A stretch of 45,613 nt of DNA, taken from positions 1-45,613 of the forward strand of contig FNCM01000018.1 in the NCBI GenBank assembly GCA_900100835.1, written 5' to 3'. Made by a program: the position numbers and the translations under genes. Shown here piece by piece: positions 32,980 to 40,674 of the stretch. The stretch comes from Selenomonas sp. WCT3. GTDB taxonomy: Bacteria; Bacillota; Negativicutes; Selenomonadales; Selenomonadaceae. Every line of letters begins with the position of its first letter. Within the stretch, counting starts at the first letter, position 1. Below the pieces are notes generated by a model that made no database searches, was not told the DNA's origin, and saw only the letters and a list, made by a program, of their open reading frames with translations.

Positions 32980-34824
32980 ATGAAAGACATCCGTCTGGAC
33001 AGCCCGCTGAATGGTCAGCTGGTGGAACTGAAGGAAGTTAAGGACCCGGCATTTGCTGGCGGGGCTATGGGCCTTGGGGCAGGTGTAGTGAATCCGGATG
33101 GCAAAGTGTATTCGCCGGTAGACGGCGAAATTACGGTGCTGTTCGATACGAAACACGCCATTGGCATTCATTCGGTGGATGGGGCAGATATCCTGATCCA
33201 TGTTGGCCTTGATACCGTTAAATTGGGTGGCGAGCACTTTGAGGCGAAGGTCGCCCAGGGGGATACCGTCAAGAAAGGCCAGCTGCTACTGGAATTTGAT
33301 GCGGAGGCCATCAAGCAGGCTGGGTACGATACGACGACACCGGTTCTCGTGACAAATGCGGCGGAATTTGGCCAGGTGACGATTGCCCTTGGCGATAAGG
33401 AAATTACCTCCTCGGCGAACAATGGTGAGACGGCTGCCGCAGTGACGGATGATAGCGAATACGCAAACCTCCCGAAGGAAGTCCGGGTGGCAAAGCTCAT
33501 CGAAAAATACGTTGGTGGCATGGAAAACGTCCGCAATGCAGAGCATTGTGCGACGCGTCTGCGCCTTATCATCAACGATAAATCCAAGATTGACGAAAAG
33601 GCTATCGAGAATATCGACGGGGTCAAAGGTCAGTTCTTCGCAGCTGCCCAGTACCAGATTATCCTGGGAACGGGCTTTGTCGACAAGGTTTTTGATGAAT
33701 TCGTAAAGGGCACGAACTTCAGTGGTGTCAGCAACAAGGAAGAAGCCTATGCACAGATGACGCCGATTCAGAAGATTTCCCGTACTTTAGGCGACGTCTT
33801 TGTACCGATTATCCCGGTTCTCGTTGCAACCGGTCTTTTCATGGGACTGCGCGGTGCGGCCCAGAGTCTGGGGGTTCAGTTCAGTCCCAATGTGCTGCTG
33901 CTGTCCCAGATTTTGACGGATACGGCCTTCATCTTCCTGCCGGCGCTGGTCTGCTGGTCCACCATGAAGCGTTTCGGCGGCACGCCGGTCATCGGACTGG
34001 TTCTCGGCCTTATGCTGGTTGGTCCGCAGCTGCCAAATGCCTGGGCAGTTGCCGGTGGTGACGTCAAGCCGATTCCTATGGATATCTTTGGCATGACGAT
34101 TGGTATCGTCGGCTATCAGGGGTCAGTTCTGCCGGCACTGGTTCTCGGTATTTTTGCGGCAAAACTCCAGAAGGCCCTGAAGTCCATCGTTCCGGATATT
34201 ATCGACCTTATCGTTACGCCGTTTATCACGCTGTTTGTTTCGATGATTCTTGGTCTTATCATCATTGGACCCATTATGCATTCGCTGGAGACGACTATCT
34301 TTGGTGCTGTTTCGGCCTTCCTGCAGATGCCTATGGGCATTGGCGGTTTCATTGTCGGCGGTCTGCAGCAAGTCATCGTCGTATTCGGTGTTCATCATGT
34401 ATTCAACGCCCTGGAAGTTCAGCTGCTGGCTACGACTGGTGTTGACCCATTCAACGCCATCATCACAGGTGCTATCGTTGCTCAGGGTGGTGCTGCTGTG
34501 GCTGTTGCCCTCAAGACGAAGGACAAGAAGAAACGCGCCCTCTACATTTCCTCGGCCGTTCCGGCTTTCCTGGGGATTACGGAGCCGGCAATCTTCGGTA
34601 TTAACCTGCGCTTCATGAAGCCCTTCCTCTATGCCTTAGTTGGCGGTGCTTTCGCTGGCGGTGTGGCAAGTTTCCTGCATCTTGCTGGTACGGGCATGGG
34701 CATCACGGTTCTGCCGGGTACGCTCTTGTACCTTGACCATCTGCTGGAATACATCCTCGTAAATGCCATCGGCTTTGGCATTGCCTTCGGCCTGACCTTT
34801 ACGTTGTTCACACCGGAAGAATAA
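32980..34824 (+). CDS. scrA: Sucrose-type PTS permease, EIIABC fusion
   Basis: It imports and phosphorylates a glucoside, probably sucrose to sucrose 6-phosphate. The 614-residue protein has a glucose-type EIIA domain first (about 1-150, with active His74 in ADILIHVG and His59). EIIB follows (about 165-245, phosphorylated Cys190 in NAEHCATRLR), then EIIC (about 265-614, GITEPAIFGINLR). Glucose/sucrose-family permeases more often run B-C-A, so A-B-C is unusual. The downstream hydrolase gives the substrate. ATG 32980 lies seven bases after TGGGAGG. Confidence 0.9.
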   Translation: MKDIRLDSPLNGQLVELKEVKDPAFAGGAMGLGAGVVNPDGKVYSPVDGEITVLFDTKHAIGIHSVDGADILIHVGLDTVKLGGEHFEAKVAQGDTVKKGQLLLEFDAEAIKQAGYDTTTPVLVTNAAEFGQVTIALGDKEITSSANNGETAAAVTDDSEYANLPKEVRVAKLIEKYVGGMENVRNAEHCATRLRLIINDKSKIDEKAIENIDGVKGQFFAAAQYQIILGTGFVDKVFDEFVKGTNFSGVSNKEEAYAQMTPIQKISRTLGDVFVPIIPVLVATGLFMGLRGAAQSLGVQFSPNVLLLSQILTDTAFIFLPALVCWSTMKRFGGTPVIGLVLGLMLVGPQLPNAWAVAGGDVKPIPMDIFGMTIGIVGYQGSVLPALVLGIFAAKLQKALKSIVPDIIDLIVTPFITLFVSMILGLIIIGPIMHSLETTIFGAVSAFLQMPMGIGGFIVGGLQQVIVVFGVHHVFNALEVQLLATTGVDPFNAIITGAIVAQGGAAVAVALKTKDKKKRALYISSAVPAFLGITEPAIFGINLRFMKPFLYALVGGAFAGGVASFLHLAGTGMGITVLPGTLLYLDHLLEYILVNAIGFGIAFGLTFTLFTPEE

Positions 34825-34840
34825 AGAAGTAATTGAAAAG

Positions 34841-34865
34841 GCCTTCCCCGTATGGGGAAGGCTTT
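34841..34865 (+). terminator. Hairpin between PTS and sucrose hydrolase genes
   Basis: GCCTTCCCC pairs with GGGGAAGGC over a 4-base loop and is followed by only TTT. It lies 16 bp after the PTS stop and 26 bp before the hydrolase start. It is probably a partial terminator or mRNA-stabilising hairpin that sets the ratio of the two products. Confidence 0.65.
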
Positions 34866-34890
34866 CCGTGTCGGAAAAGGGAGATTCGTT

Positions 34891-36345
34891 ATGGAGAATT
34901 TCGATAAAAAAGCTATCGACGCCAAGCTGGCACAGGGATTCCCCCTTGAGCACCGTTGGCATAACCGCTTCCATTTGGAAATGCCGTTTGGTCTTATCAA
35001 CGACCCCAACGGCCTGACCTACCACAATGGGGCGTATCATATCTTTTACCAGTGGAATCCGCTGGGCTGTGAGCATAAGAATAAATGCTGGGCCCATGTA
35101 AAGACCCGGGATTTCATTCATTACACAATGCCGGAGCTTTCCCTGTGGCCGGATGATGTTCATGACAAAGACGGCTGTTATTCTGGCTGCGGCGTTTCGG
35201 AGGAGGGAGAGCTGCGGGTACTCTACACCTGCAACCGCAAGGAGGATGGCGTCCGGATTCCGGCGCAGCGGTTCGGTACCCTCCAGACGGATGGCAGTGT
35301 GCGCAAGGATGAAATTATCATTCCGGACCATCCGGAGAAAATCACCGGACATTTCCGGGACCCCTTCCTGTTCACCCGCCATGGCCGCCGCTATCTCATA
35401 ATCGGCGCTCAGCGGGAAGAGGATGAAAAGGGAACGGCCCTTATCTATGAAGAAGTGGCGGAAAAGTGGAAAAATCTCGGTGAGATACACACGCGGCTGG
35501 GGGATTTCGGCTATATGTGGGAATGCCCCAATCTCTTGCAGTTTGGCAGTTACGATGTAATGATTTTCTGCCCCCAGGGACTTTCTGCCCGGGCTTATGA
35601 CCGTCAGAACATCTATCAGGCAGGCTATATTGCCGGCCATCTGTCCTTGGACAGCATGGATATGATGCAGCATACGAAATTCCAGGAACTGGATCGGGGC
35701 TTTGATTTTTATGCCCCGCAGGTGTTCGAGCATGAAGGCCGTCATCTGTTGATTGGCTGGATGGGAATGCCCGATAAGGATGAGGATTATCCCTCGAAAG
35801 AGCAGGGGTGGATGTACAGTTTGACTATGCCCAGGGAATTGCGGCTTCGCCAGGGGCATATCTATTCGCGGCCAGCCCGGGAGCTGCGGGACCTTCGGGT
35901 AAAGGAGTCGGCTACTCAACTGGAGGCTTCCTCGGTATCGTCACTGCGCCAGCCCCTCTTTGGTGGTTCGGAAATCTTGTTGGAATTGGAGCTGGGGGAG
36001 GCAAAAATCCTATCCTGTGTTTTGCATTATGGTTTGGAAAAGCTGGTATTCAGTTATGACCGAGAGCAGCAGACCATGACCATTGACCGTGAGGGCATGA
36101 AGAAAGGCGGCCGCGGAAAGCGGGTGTTCAAGCTGTTTGTTGACCAGAAGCTGTCGCTGCAGCTCTTTGTCGATAAGGCGGCCGTGGAGGTCTTCTTCCA
36201 GCATGGCGAGGAAGTAGCAAGTCTGCTGGTGTTCCCCGAAAAGAATATCCAGCCGGAGCTGGAGGTTCGGAGCGACAGCCCGCTAAAAGCCATAATGGGC
36301 ACGGTTTGGGAATTGGATTCGTATAAATATCAGCTGAATTCGTGA
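34891..36345 (+). CDS. scrB: Sucrose-6-phosphate hydrolase (GH32)
   Basis: It cleaves sucrose 6-phosphate to glucose 6-phosphate and fructose. The 484-residue intracellular GH32 enzyme carries the nucleophile Asp38 in GLINDPNG, Asp157 in FRDP and acid/base Glu211 in WECPNL. A C-terminal beta-sandwich follows (FVDKAAVEVFFQHGEEVASL). There is no signal peptide, as expected for a phosphosugar hydrolase paired with a PTS. ATG 34891 follows AAAAGGGAG. Fructose released intracellularly would not need the fruA permease. Confidence 0.95.
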   Translation: MENFDKKAIDAKLAQGFPLEHRWHNRFHLEMPFGLINDPNGLTYHNGAYHIFYQWNPLGCEHKNKCWAHVKTRDFIHYTMPELSLWPDDVHDKDGCYSGCGVSEEGELRVLYTCNRKEDGVRIPAQRFGTLQTDGSVRKDEIIIPDHPEKITGHFRDPFLFTRHGRRYLIIGAQREEDEKGTALIYEEVAEKWKNLGEIHTRLGDFGYMWECPNLLQFGSYDVMIFCPQGLSARAYDRQNIYQAGYIAGHLSLDSMDMMQHTKFQELDRGFDFYAPQVFEHEGRHLLIGWMGMPDKDEDYPSKEQGWMYSLTMPRELRLRQGHIYSRPARELRDLRVKESATQLEASSVSSLRQPLFGGSEILLELELGEAKILSCVLHYGLEKLVFSYDREQQTMTIDREGMKKGGRGKRVFKLFVDQKLSLQLFVDKAAVEVFFQHGEEVASLLVFPEKNIQPELEVRSDSPLKAIMGTVWELDSYKYQLNS

Positions 36346-36350
36346 CCTAT

Positions 36351-36393
36351 ATGAATAAGCCCCTGAAACCATTGGTTTCAGGGGCTTATTCAT
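36351..36393. terminator. Bidirectional stem between convergent genes
   Basis: A perfect 19-bp stem (36351-36369 with 36375-36393) contains AAGCCCCTGAAAC and has a 5-base loop. It starts six bases after the scrB stop and faces the stop of the minus-strand small gene. There is no T tract, so it may act as an mRNA 3' end stabiliser as well as a terminator. Confidence 0.7.
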
Positions 36394-36429
36394 GTCAGAA
36401 AACCGGTCAAAGCCGGATTTCAAAGGGGA

Positions 36430-36663
36430 TTAGTTGTTTACTGCACGTTCCTCCGTTGAGGACGCTAATGGAATCCGACGAATTCGCTCAAAGGGGATTG
36501 AATCAAACGAGTATCGGATATCAAGATACGAGCCAGAACAGGTAAACACGATTTTCTTAAGGGGGAACCTCGATGTTTTCTTAATCTGTTTTATATAGAA
36601 ATGCGCATCTTCCGCAGAAAACGGTCCTTTAGCGATGATAACGCGGACGTTATCAATGAACAT
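36430..36663 (-). CDS. Small unknown protein (77 aa) with structured leader
   Basis: A basic, soluble 77-residue protein: MFIDNVRVIIAKGPFSAEDA, a helix, then strands KKIVFTCSGSYLDIRYSFDS. It ends in a polar tail. GGAGGTG lies seven bases before ATG 36663; longer frames to 36735 have no ribosome site and run through the leader hairpins. Not recognised. Its strong promoter and long folded leader suggest specific regulation. Confidence 0.62.
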   Translation of the reverse strand: MFIDNVRVIIAKGPFSAEDAHFYIKQIKKTSRFPLKKIVFTCSGSYLDIRYSFDSIPFERIRRIPLASSTEERAVNN

Positions 36664-36827
36664 GGGGAAACACCTCCAACAATACATCCGTACAACTGTC
36701 AGGTCCGGGTAAGACCCTGCAGGGGGAGCCTGCATGACAGCATCTTTGGTTGTTAGCGATGGGATGGATAGGGGTTATCCTTCAACAACATAATTAGCAT
36801 TATACTATGGATTATTTTGTTTGTGAA
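36664..36827 (-). promoter_or_regulatory. Promoter and folded 5' leader of the 77-aa gene
   Basis: On the minus strand TTCACA (36827-36822) and TATAAT (36804-36799) are 17 bp apart. The leader is about 130 nt. Its centre (36740-36696) is closed by CTGTCA/TGACAG and holds TGCAGG/CCTGCA and GGGT/ACCC stems, giving a three-way-junction shape. This could be a riboswitch or a protein-binding leader; I do not match it to a known class. The remaining gap to 36900 shows nothing else. Confidence 0.55.
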
Positions 36828-36900
36828 GCGGCGTATGGTGCTTATTACCCGAAAAGTCCTGCATTTCATGGAATTATTACCAGTCTATAATGGGAATAAA

Positions 36901-36940
36901 CGAAAAAACGCCGTTTTCTGAAAGATTACGGCGTTTTTCG
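36901..36940. terminator. Terminator of the Rrf2 regulator gene
   Basis: CGAAAAAACGCCG pairs with CGGCGTTTTTCG. On the minus strand the stem ends in a T run, 52 bp past the regulator stop. Confidence 0.8.
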
Positions 36941-36991
36941 TGTATACAAAAGACATTTTTGCTCAAGCACAGTCTTTAAATTTTAGTTTTT

Positions 36992-37435
36992 TTAGATGAA
37001 ATACATCAGGCTGTCGGCGTCTTTTTGGGCATCAAGTGCTGTCAGGATATCGTCCAGGCGGACATTGGACAGGGTATCTTTGATGTTATCATCCAGCGGC
37101 GTAAAGACCTTGGTGGCAAGGGCACGGTTAAGCTCTGGCATCTTGTCCGAGGCTGGGGCTGCTTTTTCCATTAGGGATAGTTCAATCGAAGAAAGAATAT
37201 CGTAGGCACTGATAGCGCGCGGTTCACGAGCCAGCTGGTAACCGCCCTGGGAACCTTTGATGGAATTGACCAGATTAGCGCGTTTTAAAAGCGAGAAAAC
37301 CTGCTCTAAATAAATCTTGGAGATGCCGAGTTTTTCCGAAATGCTGATGATGGTAACGGGGGAGCCCGAAGCGTAATTGCGAGCTAAATAGGTCATAGCA
37401 GCGAGACCATAGCGTCCTTTGGCAGAAATCTTCAT
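36992..37435 (-). CDS. Rrf2-family regulator, CymR-like
   Basis: A 147-residue dimeric DNA-binding protein with a winged helix (MKISAKGRYGLAAMTYLARN, SISEKLGISKIYLEQVFSLL, GSQGGYQLAREP) and a dimerisation helix at the C-terminus. There are no cysteines, so the Fe-S site of IscR/NsrR members is absent. This fits CymR, which in Bacillus represses cysteine genes in complex with CysK. cysK is the divergent neighbour here, and palindromes of one type stand before cysK, metY and this gene. ATG 37435 follows GAGGT. It is the probable repressor of the sulfur regulon. Confidence 0.88.
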   Translation of the reverse strand: MKISAKGRYGLAAMTYLARNYASGSPVTIISISEKLGISKIYLEQVFSLLKRANLVNSIKGSQGGYQLAREPRAISAYDILSSIELSLMEKAAPASDKMPELNRALATKVFTPLDDNIKDTLSNVRLDDILTALDAQKDADSLMYFI

Positions 37436-37472
37436 ATAATATACCTCGTTTCCGAAAATGCTCAGTGGTTAT

Positions 37473-37491
37473 ACATATATAGATGATATGT
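37473..37491 (-). promoter_or_regulatory. Candidate autoregulatory operator of the Rrf2 gene
   Basis: ACATAT, a 7-bp spacer and ATATGT (37473-37478, 37486-37491) match the core of the operators at metY and cysK. The site lies 38 bp upstream of the Rrf2 start codon. Confidence 0.65.
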
Positions 37492-37546
37492 TATGCTTGT
37501 ATAGTATATGATAGTGAAAATAGCGGAAAAAGTCAAGGCGGAAACA

Positions 37547-37604
37547 TTGACAAAAAATGAAAACTGTGTTAATATGTAAACATATTAATCATATATGTTT
37601 TTAC
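37547..37604 (+). promoter_or_regulatory. cysK promoter with palindromic operator
   Basis: TTGACA (37547-37552), 17 bp and TAATAT (37570-37575) are followed at once by AAACATAT (37578-37585), TAATCAT and ATATGTTT (37593-37600). Placement relative to the -10 is identical to metY, and the spacer TAATCA is shared too. Confidence 0.88.
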
Positions 37605-37638
37605 TTGAAGCTGATTTATGAAGTGGAGGCGTTTTCTA

Positions 37639-38571
37639 ATGGGTAATATTTACAATAGCGTAACAGAATTGATTGGCGGCACGCCGCTGCTTAAAGCCAA
37701 TAACTTTATCAAAGCGAATGATTTGAAGGCCAATCTTTTGGTGAAGCTTGAGTATTTCAATCCGGCTGGATCGGTCAAGGACCGCATCGCCAAGGCGATG
37801 ATTGAACAGGCGGAAAAAGATGGCAAGCTTACGAAGGATTCGGTTATCATAGAGCCAACTTCCGGCAACACGGGAATTGGCCTGGCCAGTGTGGCAGCAG
37901 CTCGCGGCTATAAGGCTATCCTCACGATGCCGGAAACCATGAGCGTGGAACGCCGCAATCTTTTGAAGGCATATGGTGCCCAGATTGTCCTGACGGATGG
38001 TTCCAAAGGCATGAAGGGGGCCATTGACAAGGCTGAGGAACTGGCAAAGACGACGCCTCATTCCTTTATCCCCGCGCAGTTCACGAACCAGGCTAATCCA
38101 GCTGCCCATGAGGCAACTACTGGTCCGGAAATCTGGAATGATGCCGATGGCAAGGTTGATGCGTTCGTGGCTGGTGTCGGTACGGGCGGTACGCTGACGG
38201 GCGTAGCCCGCTATCTGAAGAAGCAGAAACAGGATGTCCATATTGTAGCCGTGGAGCCGGCTACGAGCCCGGTTTTGTCGAAGGGCCAGGCTGGCCCCCA
38301 TAAGATTCAGGGTATTGGTGCGGGTTTCGTGCCGGATACACTGGACACGACTGTTTATGATGAAGTCATTGCCATCGCCAATGAGGATTCGTTCCAGTAT
38401 GGCCGCCAGTTCTCCCACAGTGAGGGCATTTTGGTAGGCATTTCCTCCGGTGCGGCGCTGGCAGCTGCGGTACAGCTGGCAAAACGCCCGGAATATGAAG
38501 GCAAGAATATTGTCGTGCTGCTGCCAGATACGGGTGACCGCTATCTTTCCACGGAGCTGTTTGCAGAATAA
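37639..38571 (+). CDS. cysK: Cysteine synthase (O-acetylserine sulfhydrylase)
   Basis: It makes cysteine from O-acetylserine and sulfide. The 310-residue PLP enzyme has [15 protein letters not shown] with the Schiff-base Lys47, the substrate loop [19 protein letters not shown], the phosphate-binding [16 protein letters not shown] and a terminal [14 protein letters not shown]. Length is standard. ATG 37639 follows GTGGAGGCG; an upstream in-frame ATG (37618) lacks a site. Divergent from the Rrf2 regulator. In Bacillus CysK is itself CymR's corepressor partner. Confidence 0.96.
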   Translation: MGNIYNSVTELIGGTPLLKANNFIKANDLKANLLVKLEYFNPAGSVKDRIAKAMIEQAEKDGKLTKDSVIIEPTSGNTGIGLASVAAARGYKAILTMPETMSVERRNLLKAYGAQIVLTDGSKGMKGAIDKAEELAKTTPHSFIPAQFTNQANPAAHEATTGPEIWNDADGKVDAFVAGVGTGGTLTGVARYLKKQKQDVHIVAVEPATSPVLSKGQAGPHKIQGIGAGFVPDTLDTTVYDEVIAIANEDSFQYGRQFSHSEGILVGISSGAALAAAVQLAKRPEYEGKNIVVLLPDTGDRYLSTELFAE

Positions 38572-38588
38572 ATATAGAAGAGTAACGT

Positions 38589-38621
38589 CCGCTGCCTTAA
38601 GCCTTAAGGCAGCGGATTTTT
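38589..38621 (+). terminator. Intrinsic terminator of cysK
   Basis: CCGCTGCCTTA and its complement form an 11-bp or longer stem with a short loop, followed by TTTTTA. Element F starts eight bases later. Confidence 0.9.
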
Positions 38622-38628
38622 ATTGTCA

Positions 38629-39195
38629 AATTACAGTTTGCAGGGGAGTAGTACCCAGTTCGTGTTCGAGATAAGTCGCCGGCGGCGGGGGCCCCAGTAC
38701 CAACGCTCCACCGGTGACAACCCGCTACAAGAAATTTTTGCCTTTTAATTAAGAGTTGGAAAACAGTTAAACGCGCTTCGCTTGGACGAAACTGCTTTTC
38801 CAACGAGAACGCAGGCAAAAATTTCTTGCTTCACGCGGAACGTCAAGGCTACGCTTATGGTACTGGGGCCCCCGCCGCCTAGGTTAAAGCCGGCACGAAT
38901 TGCTGCACCCTCGGAGGGGGGAGCCCTGCGAAACTCGCCACATCCTCAGCCGCCGCTAGGGACAGTGCCATAAACGAAGCGTTTGATGTTTTCCGTGAAG
39001 AACGAAATTTTTATCCTCACTTCTCGTCGAAAAATTGCTACCGTTCAAGCGAAGCGCGTTTTGCAACTTTTTCGATGCTTAATTAAAGATAAAAATTTCG
39101 TTTAGGAAAACATCTCCCGCGTAGTGTTGGCACTGCCCCCAGCGGCGGCGAAGAGCTGCTTCGAATGAGGCTCCGCTAACCGATAAACTGTAATT
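38629..39195 (-). repeat. Twin-hairpin element F (full length, 567 bp, reversed)
   Basis: Terminal repeats are AATTACAGTTTGCAGG (38629-38644) and CCGATAAACTGTAATT (39180-39195). R hairpin (reverse) at 38681-38879 (199 nt) has perfect 22-bp arms of the GGGGCCCC type. L hairpin (reverse) at 38949-39149 (201 nt) has two outer-arm changes, both G.T pairs when read in L orientation. The spacer cassette is that of C. It lies between cysK and trkA, both on the plus strand. Together with A, B, C, D, E and G it forms the family described in the findings. Confidence 0.92.
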
Positions 39196-39255
39196 TTCCA
39201 CTGGTTTCGATGTGGCGTTAGGGGCTGGGGCGTGTTCGTCAGATGGTGTGATTTA

Positions 39256-39264
39256 TGTTATAAT
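39256..39264 (+). promoter_or_regulatory. Extended -10 promoter of the trk operon
   Basis: TGTTATAAT, an extended -10 box, lies about 57 bp before the trkA start. TTCGTC at 39235-39240 is a weak -35. It sits 60 bp after the end of element F. Confidence 0.6.
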
Positions 39265-39320
39265 AGCCCCGTAATGATTTATGAAATTTCTTTTATTTAT
39301 AGAGGCAGAGGGGGAGCAAG

Positions 39321-40673
39321 TTGCGCATCGTAGTGGTAGGTGCCGGTAAGCTGGGGTATAGCATTGCCGAGCTGTTGTCAAAGGAACAATTTGATGTGGT
39401 CGTTGTGGACCAGGATGAGAGTCAGCTGGAAGCAGCTAAGAACACGCTGGACGTGCTCACCATTGCGGCCAATGGCGCCAGCCCGATTACCATGAACGAC
39501 CCGGATATCCGAGACTCGGATATCCTTATTGCTGTGACTGCCAGTGACGAAGTCAATATGGTCAGCTGTATTTTGGCGAAGAAGCATGGCATCAAGCATA
39601 CGATTGCCCGAATTCGCGATATGCAGTTCATGAGTGAGGCCAAGGACTATCTCAAGGACAACTTCGACATTGATTTGATGCTGAACCCAGAGCTCATTAC
39701 CGCTAACGAAATCAACCGCATTTTGATGACGCCGGCGGCCCTTGATGTGGAGGATTTCGCCCATGGCAAAATCCGCTTATTCGAGACGAAGGTTCAGCGC
39801 AAATCGCCGCTGGCCCGGGTTCCCCTCAGGGATATCCAGTTGCCGAAGGGCGTGCTGGCCGGCATGATTTTCCGGGATCACCGCATGATTATCCCTCATG
39901 GTGATGACTGCCTGCTGCCTCATGATAATGCCTATTTCATCGGCATTCCGGAGGAGATTGAGAAGTTCAGCCAGAGTTTTGTCCAGCGCGATGCCCGCAA
40001 GCTTCACCGCGTGGTTATCATCGGTGCTGGCCGTGCCGGAAGGGCCTTGGCGACGATGTTCGATAAGCAGGATGTCCATGTAAAGGTCATCGATAAGGAC
40101 CACGAGCGCTGCCGGCTGATGGCTGGCCTGCTGGAAAACGGCATCGCCATTTGCGGCGATGGTACGGATATCGATTTGCTCACGGAAGAGGGAGTAGCTG
40201 AGGCCGACGTGGTGGTCTGCCTGACGGAAGATGATAAGCTCAATCTGATGTTGGCCCTGTTATCGCGGCATTTGTCGGGCAACAAGACCAAGACCGTTGT
40301 TCGCGTTGCCCGCAATGAATATGTGGAGCTCATGGAGAAGGTGGGTGTCGATATCGTTCTGTCGGCGCGCCTGCTCTCGGCCAGTGAGGTGTTGGCCTTT
40401 GCCCGCCGTGGCGGCGTTGTATCGGTATCGCTGCTGGAAGGCGCCAAAGCTGAGGCCGTGGAAGTTATTGTGCAACAAGGAGCTCCGGTGGCGGGGAAAC
40501 GCCTGATGGACGTCAAGCTGCCCCGGGAGTGTCTGGTCTGCGCTTACGTTCGCGATGGTGAGGCAGTTATCCCGAATGGTAATACGGTACTGCAGCCTGG
40601 TGACCGGACGATCCTGTTTATCCAGACGAAATTCTCGCAGAAGGTTATTCAGTATTTCAAGGGCAGGGACTGA
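39321..40673 (+). CDS. trkA: Trk potassium uptake regulator TrkA
   Basis: The cytoplasmic gating ring of the Trk/Ktr K+ channel, binding NAD(H)/ATP and possibly c-di-AMP. The 450-residue protein has two RCK units in tandem: the first Rossmann fold begins MRIVVVGAGKLGYSIAELL, the second RVVIIGAGRAGRALATMF (near residue 232). Each is followed by a TrkA_C domain. TTG 39321 follows GGGGAG. One base separates it from the first trkH. Confidence 0.94.
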   Translation: MRIVVVGAGKLGYSIAELLSKEQFDVVVVDQDESQLEAAKNTLDVLTIAANGASPITMNDPDIRDSDILIAVTASDEVNMVSCILAKKHGIKHTIARIRDMQFMSEAKDYLKDNFDIDLMLNPELITANEINRILMTPAALDVEDFAHGKIRLFETKVQRKSPLARVPLRDIQLPKGVLAGMIFRDHRMIIPHGDDCLLPHDNAYFIGIPEEIEKFSQSFVQRDARKLHRVVIIGAGRAGRALATMFDKQDVHVKVIDKDHERCRLMAGLLENGIAICGDGTDIDLLTEEGVAEADVVVCLTEDDKLNLMLALLSRHLSGNKTKTVVRVARNEYVELMEKVGVDIVLSARLLSASEVLAFARRGGVVSVSLLEGAKAEAVEVIVQQGAPVAGKRLMDVKLPRECLVCAYVRDGEAVIPNGNTVLQPGDRTILFIQTKFSQKVIQYFKGRD

Positions 40674-40674
40674 T

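Noticed and set aside
32873..32980. Antiterminator (SacT/LicT-type) leader before the sucrose PTS
   Set aside because: The leader is short and has no recognisable RAT-like stem or overlapping terminator, and no antiterminator gene is nearby.
36664..36735. N-terminal extension of the 77-aa protein
   Set aside because: The extra codons pass through the leader hairpins and lack a ribosome site, while GGAGGTG precedes ATG 36663 at ideal spacing.
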